From JAKOWB01 sp038363005 (lineage in GTDB: Bacteria; Pseudomonadota; Alphaproteobacteria; Kiloniellales; JACOMY01): a stretch of DNA of 64,000 bases. Positions within the stretch are counted from its first letter, which is position 1. Every line of letters starts with the position of its first letter. The position numbers were made by a program, and so were the translations under genes. Positions 44,055-53,411 of this stretch are shown one piece after another. The stretch covers positions 248,001 to 312,000 of the forward strand of contig JBBQBI010000002.1 in NCBI GenBank assembly GCA_038363005.1, written 5' to 3'. The notes beneath the pieces were generated by a model that saw only the letters and a program-made list of their open reading frames with translations, was not told the DNA's origin and ran no database searches.

Positions 44055-45051
44055 GCAGGACGAATCCCCGCTCGAGGTGGTGGTGCCGGAGGCCGCGGCG
44101 GGAGAACGCGCCGACCGCTTTCTCGCCACGGCCCTGGCGTCGCGCCTGCCGGGGCTGACGCGATCACGCCTCAAGGCCATGATCGAGGAAGGCCGCGTCC
44201 GCCTTGGCTCCGGCCACGGCGCGGCGACCTTAGACGAGCCCTCCAAGAGGGTCAAACCGGGACAGGTCTTCGTCGTATCGCCGGCCGATCCGACTCCGGC
44301 GCTGCCGCAGGGCCAGGCCATGGACCTGGTGGTGGCCTATGAGGACGCCGACCTGATCGTGATCGACAAGCCGGCTGGCCTGGTGGTGCATCCGGCGCCC
44401 GGCAACCCCGACCGCACCCTGGTGAATGCCCTGATCGCCCATTGCGGCGCCAGCCTGCAGGGCGTCGGCGGGGTGCTGCGGCCCGGCATCGTGCATCGCC
44501 TGGACAAGGACACCAGCGGCCTGATCGTCGCCGCCAAGCACGACCTGGCGCACCAGGGGCTGTCGCGGCAGTTCGCCGACCGCTCGATCGAACGGCGCTA
44601 CCTGGCGCTGGTCTGGGGGCTGCCCAGCCCCTTGGCCGGCAGCATCGAAGGCAACATCGGCCGCGACCCGCGGCATCGCCAGCGCATGGCCGTGGTGGCC
44701 GGCGGCGGCAAGCCGGCCACCACCCGCTACCGCGTGCTACGCGCGCTGGCCGGTGGCGCTATCAGCCTGATCGAATGCCGCCTGCTGACCGGGCGGACGC
44801 ACCAGATCCGCGTCCACCTGACGGCGCGGGGCCACCCGCTGCTGGGCGACCCGGTCTATGGGCGAGCGACGGCTGGTCGCATGGCACGCTTGCCTGAAGC
44901 GGCGCGTAATAGAGTCTTGAGTCTCAAGCGCCAGGCCCTGCATGCGGAAAGCCTGGGATTTGACCATCCTGTGTCCAAGAATCGCCTTAATTTCCAATCA
45001 TCTTTGCCTCCAGATCTAAAATCCCTACTAGATATATTAGAGGAATTGTAA
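44053..45051 (+). CDS. rluD: RluD-type 23S rRNA pseudouridine synthase
   Basis: 332 aa. An N-terminal S4 domain (ERADRFLATALASRLPGLTRSRLKAMIEEGRVRL in part) is followed by the RsuA/RluA catalytic domain with the active Asp in GIVHRLDKDTSGL and the signature RTHQIRVHLTARGHPLLGD. It converts uridines of 23S rRNA helix 69 (E. coli positions 1911, 1915, 1917) to pseudouridine if orthologous to RluD; RluC is the alternative. Start at 44053 with CTAGGAGAGGGC upstream. The last 25 codons are markedly AT-rich, perhaps because they contain the rpoH promoter. Confidence 0.92.
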   Translation: MQDESPLEVVVPEAAAGERADRFLATALASRLPGLTRSRLKAMIEEGRVRLGSGHGAATLDEPSKRVKPGQVFVVSPADPTPALPQGQAMDLVVAYEDADLIVIDKPAGLVVHPAPGNPDRTLVNALIAHCGASLQGVGGVLRPGIVHRLDKDTSGLIVAAKHDLAHQGLSRQFADRSIERRYLALVWGLPSPLAGSIEGNIGRDPRHRQRMAVVAGGGKPATTRYRVLRALAGGAISLIECRLLTGRTHQIRVHLTARGHPLLGDPVYGRATAGRMARLPEAARNRVLSLKRQALHAESLGFDHPVSKNRLNFQSSLPPDLKSLLDILEEL

Positions 45052-45054
45052 TCT

Positions 45055-45079
45055 AATCCTGACCGAAGAAGTCAGGATT
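45055..45079. promoter_or_regulatory. Hairpin in the rluD-rpoH gap
   Basis: A 9-bp perfect stem AATCCTGAC / GTCAGGATT with a 7-base loop, starting 4 bases after the rluD stop. Without a T run it may be a weak terminator, or a structured part of the rpoH leader 70 bp ahead of its start. Confidence 0.5.
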
Positions 45080-45147
45080 GAAGGAATGGCCAGGGGCCCA
45101 AAAGGTGGGCGCCCGCGTTCTAGAGAAGAGATGAAGGAGGCTGGGTC

Positions 45148-46029
45148 ATGGCAAACGCACTTCCGATGCTGGCCGGCGAAGGAAATCTCTCCCGCTATCT
45201 GCAGGAGATCCGCAAGTTCCCGATGCTGGAACCGGGCGAGGAATTCATGCTGGCGAAGCGCTGGCGTGAGAAGGAGGACTCCGAGGCGGCGCATCGACTG
45301 GTCACCAGCCATCTCAGGCTGGTCGCCAAGATCGCCATGGGCTACCGCGGCTATGGTCTGCCGCTGTCGGAGTTGGTCTCCGAAGGCAACGTCGGCATGA
45401 TGCAGGCGGTCAAGCGCTTCGATCCCGATCGCGGCTTCCGCCTGGCGACCTATGCCATGTGGTGGATTCGCGCGGCGATCCAGGAATACATCCTGCACAG
45501 CTGGTCGCTGGTGAAGATGGGCACCACGGCGGCGCAGAAGAAGTTGTTCTTCAATCTGCGGCGCCTGAAGGGCCAGATGGCCGCCATCGAAGAAGGCGAC
45601 CTGAGGCCCGAGCAGGTGGCGGAGATCGCCAAGACCCTGCAGGTGCCGGAGAACGACGTGGTGCAGATGAACCGCCGTTTGGCGGCGCCCGACCATTCGC
45701 TGAACGCGCCGCTGCGCGCCGACAGCGATGGCGAGTGGCAGGACTGGCTGGTCGACGACACGCAGGACCAGGAGCATTCGCTGGCCGACAGCGAGGAGCT
45801 GGGCCAGCGGCGCGGGCTGCTGCAGGCGGCGATGGGCGGCCTGACCGATCGCGAGCGCCACATCCTGACCGAGCGCCGGCTGAAGGAGGATCCCTCCACG
45901 CTGGAGGAGCTGTCGACGCAGTACAACATCAGCCGCGAGCGCGTGCGGCAGATCGAGGTACGCGCCTTCGAGAAGCTGCAGCGGGCGATGCGCAACGCGG
46001 CGCTGGAGCAGAAGCTGGTCGAGGCCTGA
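45148..46029 (+). CDS. rpoH: RNA polymerase heat-shock sigma factor (sigma-32)
   Basis: 293 aa. Region 2 is seen as HLRLVAKIAMGYRGYGLPLS, LVSEGNVGMMQAVKRFDPDR and GFRLATYAMWWIRAAIQEYI. The diagnostic RpoH box AQKKLFFNLRRLK follows, and region 4 has TDRERHILTERRL with the HTH NISRERVRQIEVRAFEKLQR. It directs transcription of chaperone and protease genes in heat stress. Strong ribosome site GAAGGAGGC. Expression may be set by leader structure, as in other proteobacteria, but no thermosensor could be confirmed by eye. A perfect terminator follows. Confidence 0.97.
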   Translation: MANALPMLAGEGNLSRYLQEIRKFPMLEPGEEFMLAKRWREKEDSEAAHRLVTSHLRLVAKIAMGYRGYGLPLSELVSEGNVGMMQAVKRFDPDRGFRLATYAMWWIRAAIQEYILHSWSLVKMGTTAAQKKLFFNLRRLKGQMAAIEEGDLRPEQVAEIAKTLQVPENDVVQMNRRLAAPDHSLNAPLRADSDGEWQDWLVDDTQDQEHSLADSEELGQRRGLLQAAMGGLTDRERHILTERRLKEDPSTLEELSTQYNISRERVRQIEVRAFEKLQRAMRNAALEQKLVEA

Positions 46030-46058
46030 TCGCCCGCCAGCACGATGGAAGCATCAAG

Positions 46059-46092
46059 GGCCCCGGCGCGGTGACGCGCCGGGGCCTTTTTT
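46059..46092 (+). terminator. Rho-independent terminator of rpoH
   Basis: A 12-bp perfect stem GGCCCCGGCGCG / CGCGCCGGGGCC with a GTGA loop and a T6 tail, 29 bp past the stop. Confidence 0.95.
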
Positions 46093-46189
46093 CTGTCCGC
46101 CCGAGGTTCCGCGCGCCCCTTGTCCAGCCGGCTGCGCTATCCTGTCATCGATCGCGCCCGCGTCGCCGCCATGGGGTCTGCCAAAAATC

Positions 46190-46924
46190 ATGAGACTAGG
46201 CCTGCTGTCCCGTCCGCCCGAGGCGCTGCCCCCGAGCGACCGCCTGACCACCTTCTGGTGGCTCTGGCTGCCGCTGGCCTGCCTGCTGTTCCTATCAGTC
46301 AGCAGCCTGCTGGCGCCGGCCTGGTACGAGGTCTGGGTCAACCGCGAGGATCACGGCATCGAGCTGGCGCAGCTTGTCTGCATCACCCTCGCCCTGCTGG
46401 TCGCGCTCGCCGGCCTGCCGCTGGCCTGGCGCCGCGCGCCGCGCTGGGCTTTCGCCTGGCTGCTGCTGGCGGCCCTCTGCTGCCTCTATGTCGCCGGTGA
46501 GGAGATGTCCTGGGGCCAGCATTTCTTCGGCTGGGCGACGCCGCCGGAGTGGGCCCGCATCAACGACCAGAACGAGACCAACCTGCACAACACCAGCTCC
46601 TGGTTCGACCAGAAGCCGCGCTTTTTGCTCGGCCTGGCCGTCGGCCTGGGCGGCATCGGCGTGCCGCTGCTGGCGCTGCGCCGGCCCGACCTGCGGCAGG
46701 GCCGCCTGGCACTGATCCTGCCGCCGCTGATCGGACTGCCGCTGGCCGGCATCGCCATGTTGGTCGGCGCGGTCTGGCTGTTCGACAACCTGCGCGGCCG
46801 CGGCAGTTTTTTTGTGCGGCCGAGCGAGGTGCAGGAGCTCTACTTCTACGCCTTCGTACTGCTTTACCTGGTCGTGCTGCGCCGGCGCCTGGCGGCCCTG
46901 CCACCACCGGGGGTGCTGACCTGA
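46190..46924 (+). CDS. Uncharacterised polytopic membrane protein with AGEEMSWGQ motif
   Basis: 244 aa with about six hydrophobic segments. A highly polar, conserved-looking stretch sits after helix 3: YVAGEEMSWGQHFFGWATPPEW followed by NDQNETNLHNTSSWFD; this motif is found in a widespread but unnamed family of membrane proteins. Clustered Glu, Gln, His and Asn next to a membrane helix suggest a metal or catalytic site, but nothing is known that I can cite. Start at 46190, no strong Shine-Dalgarno. Stands alone downstream of the rpoH terminator. Confidence 0.75.
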   Translation: MRLGLLSRPPEALPPSDRLTTFWWLWLPLACLLFLSVSSLLAPAWYEVWVNREDHGIELAQLVCITLALLVALAGLPLAWRRAPRWAFAWLLLAALCCLYVAGEEMSWGQHFFGWATPPEWARINDQNETNLHNTSSWFDQKPRFLLGLAVGLGGIGVPLLALRRPDLRQGRLALILPPLIGLPLAGIAMLVGAVWLFDNLRGRGSFFVRPSEVQELYFYAFVLLYLVVLRRRLAALPPPGVLT

Positions 46925-46960
46925 CCGTCAGGCGGCTGGCGTCGCAGCCTGCGGCCCGGA

Positions 46961-47284
46961 CTAGCCGAAGGTCTTGTGGTGATGCGGCTGCAGCGGCATC
47001 GCGGGCTCGTCTGCAGCGGCCTCGGCAGGGGCGACCGGCAGGCTGGCGCTGAATCCCGTCATCCCGACGTTCTGGCCGTGCTCGGCGTACCACTGGGTCT
47101 GGAAGGCGACCGAGGCCTGGTTTTCATTGACCAGCTGGCCGACCTGGGTGGCGGCCAGCAGCATCTCCGCATCGGCACCCGAGGGATCGAAGCCGCGCCC
47201 GCCGTTGTCGCGTAGTTCGTCGGCGAAGGCCGGGGCGGCGGCGAGCGACAGCAGGGTGGCGGTAGCAAGGATAAGACGACGCAT
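46961..47284 (-). CDS. Small exported protein of unknown function
   Basis: 107 aa with a signal peptide (MRRLILATATLLSLAAAPAFA). The mature part is small and acidic-to-neutral with no Cys (LLAATQVGQLVNENQASVAF) and ends in a His cluster PLQPHHHKTFG that could bind metal. GATGGAGATTGCGTC is a good ribosome site on the minus strand. Not recognised; probably periplasmic. Confidence 0.7.
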   Translation of the reverse strand: MRRLILATATLLSLAAAPAFADELRDNGGRGFDPSGADAEMLLAATQVGQLVNENQASVAFQTQWYAEHGQNVGMTGFSASLPVAPAEAAADEPAMPLQPHHHKTFG

Positions 47285-47355
47285 GACGCAATCTCCATCA
47301 TCGTCGGCACGGCGACATCGTCGTGCCGCTGTCCTTGGATATGGGATGGCGCCCG

Positions 47356-47373
47356 GCCGGCTGTGCAGCCGGC
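47356..47373 (-). terminator. Hairpin downstream of purA
   Basis: GCCGGCTG / CAGCCGGC, 8-bp perfect arms with 2 central bases, 23 bp beyond the purA stop. No T tail. Confidence 0.4.
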
Positions 47374-47395
47374 GCGGCAGTCGGTCGCAAAACCC

Positions 47396-48687
<1,292 letters not shown>

Positions 48688-48691
<4 letters not shown>

Positions 48692-49866
48692 CGTTGGTTC
48701 CCATCGCTTCGGGTTGTCGGTGCCAGGGCGCGGGCTTCGCCGCCCTGCCACAGATGACTGCAGTGCAGCCGCTGCGCTTCCTCTACTGGGTCGCCGCCGC
48801 CGAGATCGGCGATGGTGATCCAGCCGGCATCGCGCAGCCGGGCGCCGTCCTGCGGCTGGCTGCCGGCCGGCAGATAGATGCGGCGACGCGGCGTCGGTGC
48901 CGGCACGGCGGACAGCAGCGTATCCATGTAGAGCGTGAAGCCGGTCGCCGGCTCGGCGGCGCCGTCGGGCCGCTCGGCGTTGTAGCGCCCGCCGCGCCCC
49001 AGCTCGCCGCGCACACCGCGGGCGAAGAGCGTGAAGGATAGGCCGGAGTGGTATTCGTAACCGCGCTGCTCCACCGGATCGATGGTCAGCACCAGCTCCG
49101 GCAGGGCGGCGGCGATGTGGCCGGCCACGGCGACCAGGCGCTCGACCTCGGCACGGGCCGCCGGCGGCAGCGCCAGGGCCTGCAGCGCGCCCAGCGCCTC
49201 GGGCGCCGGACCGGCAGCACGCAGCAGCGCCAGGAAGGGTGCGGCTTGGGCAGCACCGGCGGCGGCGACGGCGGCGGCGTCCTTGCCGTCCAGCGCGGCG
49301 CGCAGCGCCTGGCGCTGCGCCGTCGGCAGCTCCAGCGCGGCAGCGACCAGCGACACCAGGGTCGGCAGCGTGAGGTCCAGCGTCAGGCCCTGCACGCCGA
49401 CACCCAGCAGCGCACGGGCGGCCAGCAGGCAGGCCTCGGCATCGGCGGCGGCGCCGTCGGCGCCGATCAGCTCGGCACCGACCTGGCCGAACTGCCGCTC
49501 GGGGCGCAGCTGCGAACCCTTCACCCGCAGCACCTGGCCGGCGTAGCAAAGCCGCAGCGGGCGGGGCGCGCCGCCCAGACGGAAGGCGGCGATACGGGCG
49601 ACCTGCGGCGTCATGTCGGCACGCAGCCCCAGCATGCGCTGCGATACCGGGTCCATCAGGCGGAAGGTCTGTTCGGCCACGGCGGCGCCGGCGCCGGCGA
49701 TCAGCGTCTGCTCGAACTCCAGCAGCGGCGGTTTGACCCGCTCGTAGCCCTCGGCTTCGCAGGCGGCGATTAGGCGCTCGACCGCGGCGGCCTCGTCGTG
49801 CGCCGCGGGCGACAGCAGATCGGCCAGCCCGGCTGGCAGCAGGGCGCGTTCGCCGGTGGTGGTCAT
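48688..49866 (-). CDS. hisZ: ATP phosphoribosyltransferase regulatory subunit
   Basis: 392 aa class II aminoacyl-tRNA-synthetase-like protein lacking aminoacylation, needed to activate short-form HisG in the first step of histidine synthesis. ALLPAGLADLLSPAAHDEA is the HisZ/HisS N terminus; motif 2-like VKPPLLEFEQTL, FRLMDPVSQRMLGLRADMTPQVAR and YCARGQ-equivalent LCYAGQVLRV are visible; the motif-3-like end is GRGGRYNAERP. The start at 49866 was chosen because the upstream in-frame extension is Arg-rich and unlike HisZ. Operon with purA. Confidence 0.93.
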
Positions 49867-50042
49867 GATGTGGTCAAGTGCGTTGGAACCCGTGCGCGCG
49901 AAGTGCGGGGCCCGCCAGCCGAGGGGGGTCCGCGGCGGCAGCCTGCACGGTGGCCTGTCGTAACGGCTTTGTCCCCGGCGGGCAAAGGTTTTCGCCCGGC
50001 TTGCTTGTCGCAGGCCGGGGCTGGCCCTAGCCTCGCAGCGCC

Positions 50043-50618
50043 ATGAGCCCCTCCGAACCCAGCCCCTCGACACAGGCCCAGCGCGGCCAGGCCCAGCGCG
50101 GCCAGGCCCAGCGCGGCCACGCCCTGGCGGCGCGCTGCGGCCGGCGCGAGCGTTGGCTGGTCGGCATCATGATCCTGCTGTCGGCCGGCCTGCTGGTGGC
50201 CGGCTGGCTGGCGCCGATCATGACGGTGGAGAAGCTCTTCATCCTGTCCGACGACATCTCGATCCTGGGCAGCTGTTGGCAGCTCTTCGAGGGCGGCGAA
50301 ATCTTCCTGTTCCTGGTGATCTTCGTCTTCTCGATCCTGTTTCCGCTGATCAAGCTCGGCGTAGCGCTCTACCTCTGGTACCTCGCCGACCTGGAGCGGC
50401 CGGGCTTCCTGCGCTCGCTCTACTGGATCGAGCTGCTGGGCAAGTGGTCGATGCTCGACGTCTTCGTCGTCGCGCTGTCGGTGGTGGCGATCCAGATGTC
50501 GCTGGTCTCCAGTGTCGACCTGCATCCAGGCATCTATCTGTTCAGCGCCGCCGTGGCGCTGTCGATCCTGGCTGTCGGACGCATTGCCAGCCTGGCCCGC
50601 CGCCACGTAGTAAGGTAG
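50043..50618 (+). CDS. Paraquat-inducible protein A (PqiA) family membrane protein
   Basis: 191 aa. Four hydrophobic segments (LVGIMILLSAGLLVAGWLAPIM, FLFLVIFVFSILFPLIKLGVAL, SMLDVFVVALSVVAIQM, IYLFSAAVALSILAVG) with the PqiA-type SILGSCWQLFEGGE and PLIKLGVALYLWYLADLE. It corresponds to one PqiA half, shorter than the two-domain E. coli protein. Related proteins support lipid transport between membranes. Residues 11-25 are three exact copies of QAQRG encoded by perfect 15-bp repeats, an unusual N-terminal tail. Divergent from hisZ. Confidence 0.85.
   Translation: MSPSEPSPSTQAQRGQAQRGQAQRGHALAARCGRRERWLVGIMILLSAGLLVAGWLAPIMTVEKLFILSDDISILGSCWQLFEGGEIFLFLVIFVFSILFPLIKLGVALYLWYLADLERPGFLRSLYWIELLGKWSMLDVFVVALSVVAIQMSLVSSVDLHPGIYLFSAAVALSILAVGRIASLARRHVVR
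50073..50117. repeat. Three perfect 15-bp tandem repeats inside the PqiA-like gene
   Basis: CAGGCCCAGCGCGGC occurs three times without spacer, encoding QAQRG each time. The next codon (CAC) ends the array. Copy number could vary by slippage without shifting the frame. Confidence 0.95.
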
Positions 50619-50646
50619 CGACGGTCGGGGACTCCGGGGGATTGCT

Positions 50647-51837
50647 TTGGCGTTGCAGGGGCAGGCAGCTGCGGCCGGCGGGCTGACGCCGGGGCGCTAT
50701 TTGCGGCGTGCCGGGGCGGCGCTGCTGCTGCTCTGGGCGCTGATGGCGGCCTGGACCGTCACCGTCGACCCCTTCGGCCTGTTCCGCCTGGTCGAGGAGC
50801 CGGGTTTCAACCAGGACAAGTCCGACGCCGGGCGCCTGCAGTCGCTGCTGCGCCTATTGAAGCGGGACCGCGGCGTGGTGGTGCTGGGCTCCTCGCGCGT
50901 CGCTGCCTTCGATCGGCCTCTGCGCGAGCGTTTTCCCGGCGAGCACAGCATGGCCTTCCACGTGCCCGACCTGCGGGCGCCGGAGCTGGCCGAGCTGCTC
51001 GAATTCATTGGCAACCAGGCGCCGCCGCGGCGCCTCTTCCTGGCGCTTGATTTCTTTGCCTTCAACCGGGCATCGGGCGTGGTGGCGCCGCAGTACGCCC
51101 GGCTCGACGGGCTGTTCTGGCCGGACTTCGTGCTGCGCAACTTGTTGTCCTGGGATGCCTTTCGCGAGGCCATCCGGGTCGTCGCGCGTAGCGGCGATGC
51201 CGCCGAGACGACCAAGCAGGTCGCGATCCAGGCCGATCGCCAGGCCGAGGTGACCGGCAAGGAACCTCCCGGCAAGGCAGTCGCCCGCTTCCGCGATGTC
51301 GTCACCCGCTACTTCGAGCGGCACTTCTATGGCGGTTTCCGCTTCGATACGGCCGGCGCCGAGCGGGTCGAACAGGCAATCCGTCGCCTGACCGACGCCG
51401 GCACCGAGGTGGTGCTCTTCATCGGCCCACCGCACGCCGCGCTGCTGGCCACGCTGCGTGCCAGCGGCGCCTGGCCGGCGTTCGAGCTGTTCCAGCGGCA
51501 TGTCGCTGGCTTCGCCGACTCCGCCGGCCTGCCGGTGTGGGACTTCGTCGCCATCGATGACCACAGTGGCGAAGCCGTCGGTGCCGGCATGCAGTGGTAC
51601 CAGGACCCTTCGCACTACCGCCCGGCACTCGCGGCCCTGTTGCTAGCGCGCATGGCCGGCGACACCGGGGCGCCGCCCCTCGGCCTGCGGCTCACGCCGG
51701 CCGGGGTCGACGACCTGCTGGCGGCGCAGCGCGCCGCGTTGACCGGCTATCTGGAGGCGCATCCTGACCTGGTCCGGCTGGTCGAGGGTGGCGCGGCGGA
51801 TGCCGGCGTGCCGCTGTCCCAGCCTCTGCTGCCCTGA
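50647..51837 (+). CDS. GDSL/SGNH-like membrane-anchored protein, partner of the MBOAT acyltransferase
   Basis: 396 aa starting at a TTG (50647; GGGGGAT upstream). One N-terminal membrane anchor (AALLLLWALMAAWTVTV) is followed by a periplasmic domain. VVVLGSSRVAAF is in the place of an SGNH block I Ser; a Ser/Asp-x-x-His like end is QDPSHYRPALAAL. This layout is that of AlgJ/AlgX- or DltD-like helpers that move acyl groups to a polysaccharide after an MBOAT protein passes them across the membrane. MBOAT lies 6 bp downstream. The acceptor polymer is unknown, and the family assignment is by feature only. Confidence 0.75.
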   Translation: MALQGQAAAAGGLTPGRYLRRAGAALLLLWALMAAWTVTVDPFGLFRLVEEPGFNQDKSDAGRLQSLLRLLKRDRGVVVLGSSRVAAFDRPLRERFPGEHSMAFHVPDLRAPELAELLEFIGNQAPPRRLFLALDFFAFNRASGVVAPQYARLDGLFWPDFVLRNLLSWDAFREAIRVVARSGDAAETTKQVAIQADRQAEVTGKEPPGKAVARFRDVVTRYFERHFYGGFRFDTAGAERVEQAIRRLTDAGTEVVLFIGPPHAALLATLRASGAWPAFELFQRHVAGFADSAGLPVWDFVAIDDHSGEAVGAGMQWYQDPSHYRPALAALLLARMAGDTGAPPLGLRLTPAGVDDLLAAQRAALTGYLEAHPDLVRLVEGGAADAGVPLSQPLLP

Positions 51838-51843
51838 CCCGCC

Positions 51844-53313
51844 ATGCTGTTCAACTCGCTGGAGTTCATCTTCCTCTTCCTGCCGACGGTGCTGGCCGGC
51901 GCGGCGCTGCTGCAGCGTTTTCGCGTCGCCTGGCTGGCGGTCTGGATCGCGCTGGCCTCGCTGGTCTTCTATGCCTGGTGGGAGCCCAGCTATCTGGCCG
52001 TGCTATTGGCCTCGCTCGGTGGCAACTGGCTGCTGGGCGAGGCCATTGCCAGCCAGCGCGACAGAGCCGCCGCGCGCCGCCTGGCGGGCCTGGGCGTGGC
52101 CATCAACCTGCTGGCGCTCGGCTTCTTCAAGTACGCTGCCTTCCTTGCCGGCGCGCTGAACGAGGCCGGCGGCTGGGCGCTGCCGATCCTGTCCTGGGGC
52201 CTGCCGCTCGGCATTTCCTTCTTCACCTTCCAGCAGATCGGTTACCTGGTCGACCTGGCGCGCGGCGACACGCGGCAACCCGGTTTCCGCGCCTACGCCT
52301 TCGCGGTCACGCTGTTCCCGCACCTGATCGCCGGGCCGATCGTGCGCTACCGCGAGATCCTGCCGCAACTGGCCGGGCCGACGCGCAGCCTCGGCCTCAG
52401 CGGCGACAACCTGGTGGTCGGCCTGACGCTCTTCGCCTTCGGGCTGTTCAAGAAGGTGGTCATCGCCGACGCCATGATCCATTTCGCCGATCCGGTGTTC
52501 GACGCCGCCGCGGTGGGCCAGGCGGCACCCTTGCTCGATGCCTGGGTGGCACTGGTCGCCTTCACGCTGCAGATCTACTTCGACTTCTCAGCCTACAGCG
52601 ACATGGCGGTGGGGCTGGCACGGCTCTTCGGCATCCGCCTGCCCGCCAACTTCAATGCGCCCTACAAGGCGAGCTCGCCGGTCGAGTTCTGGCGGCGGTG
52701 GCACATGACGCTGTCGCGCTTCCTGCGCGACTATCTCTACATCCCCCTGGGCGGCAACCGGAAGGGACCGCTGCGGCGCTATCTCAACCTGATCCTCACC
52801 ATGGTGCTAGGCGGGTTGTGGCACGGCGCCGGCTGGACCTTCCTGCTGTGGGGCCTGCTGCATGGTCTGGGTCTCGCCGCCTGCCACCTGTGGCGCGGCA
52901 TCACCGGCGCGCCACGCGGCACCGCGCTGGGCCGCGCGCTCGGCTGGTTCGCCACGCTGCTCTTCGTCATGGCCTGCTGGGTGCCGTTCCGCGCCGCCGA
53001 CTGGTCGGCCATGACCTTGGTCTATCGCGAGCTGCTGGGTCTGGTGCCGGGGCAGCCGCTGCTGCGCCTGGCGGATGAGGCCTGGCCGGTGCTGCTGGCG
53101 CTGGGCGTGGCGCTGCTGCTGCCGACGCTGGAGCAGGTGATGGCACGGGCCCATCCGGTGCTGGAGCCAACGGCCCCGCCGCTGGCCGGCTGGCGCGCGC
53201 GGCTCTTCCTGTGGGCGCCGACGACGCGCTGGGCGGTGATCGCCGGGCTGGTCTTCGCCTTCGCTGTATCGAACTGCTTCTCGGTGACGAAGTTTCTCTA
53301 CTTCGACTTCTAG
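51844..53313 (+). CDS. MBOAT family O-acyltransferase (AlgI/DltB-like)
   Basis: 489 aa, about 11-12 membrane helices. Family signatures: MLFNSLEFIFLFLPTVLAG at the N terminus, FHLIAGPI-like LFPHLIAGPIVRYREILPQL, DFSAYSDMAVGLARLFGIRL, FWRRWHMTLSRFLRDYLYIP, and the catalytic-His helix LGGLWHGAGWTFLLWGLLHG. It transfers acetyl or similar groups across the membrane to an extracytoplasmic sugar polymer. It pairs with the GDSL-like gene immediately upstream, as AlgI does with AlgJ/X. Its stop (53311-53313) coincides with the edge of the BtuF remnant. Confidence 0.93.
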   Translation: MLFNSLEFIFLFLPTVLAGAALLQRFRVAWLAVWIALASLVFYAWWEPSYLAVLLASLGGNWLLGEAIASQRDRAAARRLAGLGVAINLLALGFFKYAAFLAGALNEAGGWALPILSWGLPLGISFFTFQQIGYLVDLARGDTRQPGFRAYAFAVTLFPHLIAGPIVRYREILPQLAGPTRSLGLSGDNLVVGLTLFAFGLFKKVVIADAMIHFADPVFDAAAVGQAAPLLDAWVALVAFTLQIYFDFSAYSDMAVGLARLFGIRLPANFNAPYKASSPVEFWRRWHMTLSRFLRDYLYIPLGGNRKGPLRRYLNLILTMVLGGLWHGAGWTFLLWGLLHGLGLAACHLWRGITGAPRGTALGRALGWFATLLFVMACWVPFRAADWSAMTLVYRELLGLVPGQPLLRLADEAWPVLLALGVALLLPTLEQVMARAHPVLEPTAPPLAGWRARLFLWAPTTRWAVIAGLVFAFAVSNCFSVTKFLYFDF

Positions 53314-53407
53314 AGTGGCCGCCAGCGCTGCCGCGGTGGCCGAAGGCGAAGTGGGTTTCGCCCTTGCAGGGCGTGGCGCAAGTCAATGAGACGAGCTCCG
53401 GCACCCC
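53311..53407 (-). pseudogene. Internally deleted remnant of a BtuF-like gene
   Basis: Two segments match the intact BtuF-like gene at 60024-60953: 53311-53353 against 60025-60068 (40 of 44 aligned positions identical, one gap) and 53357-53407 against 60330-60380 (45 of 51 identical). Read on the minus strand they encode VPELVSLTCATPCKGE fused to HFAFGHRGS, parts that lie about 90 codons apart in the intact protein (VPELVSLAGATPCLGE and HFAFGHRGSGW). The 261 nt between are missing. A hairpin CGCCC / GGGCG lies inside (53359-53373). Counted by eye; see findings for the two possible origins. Confidence 0.75.
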
Positions 53408-53411
53408 AGGT

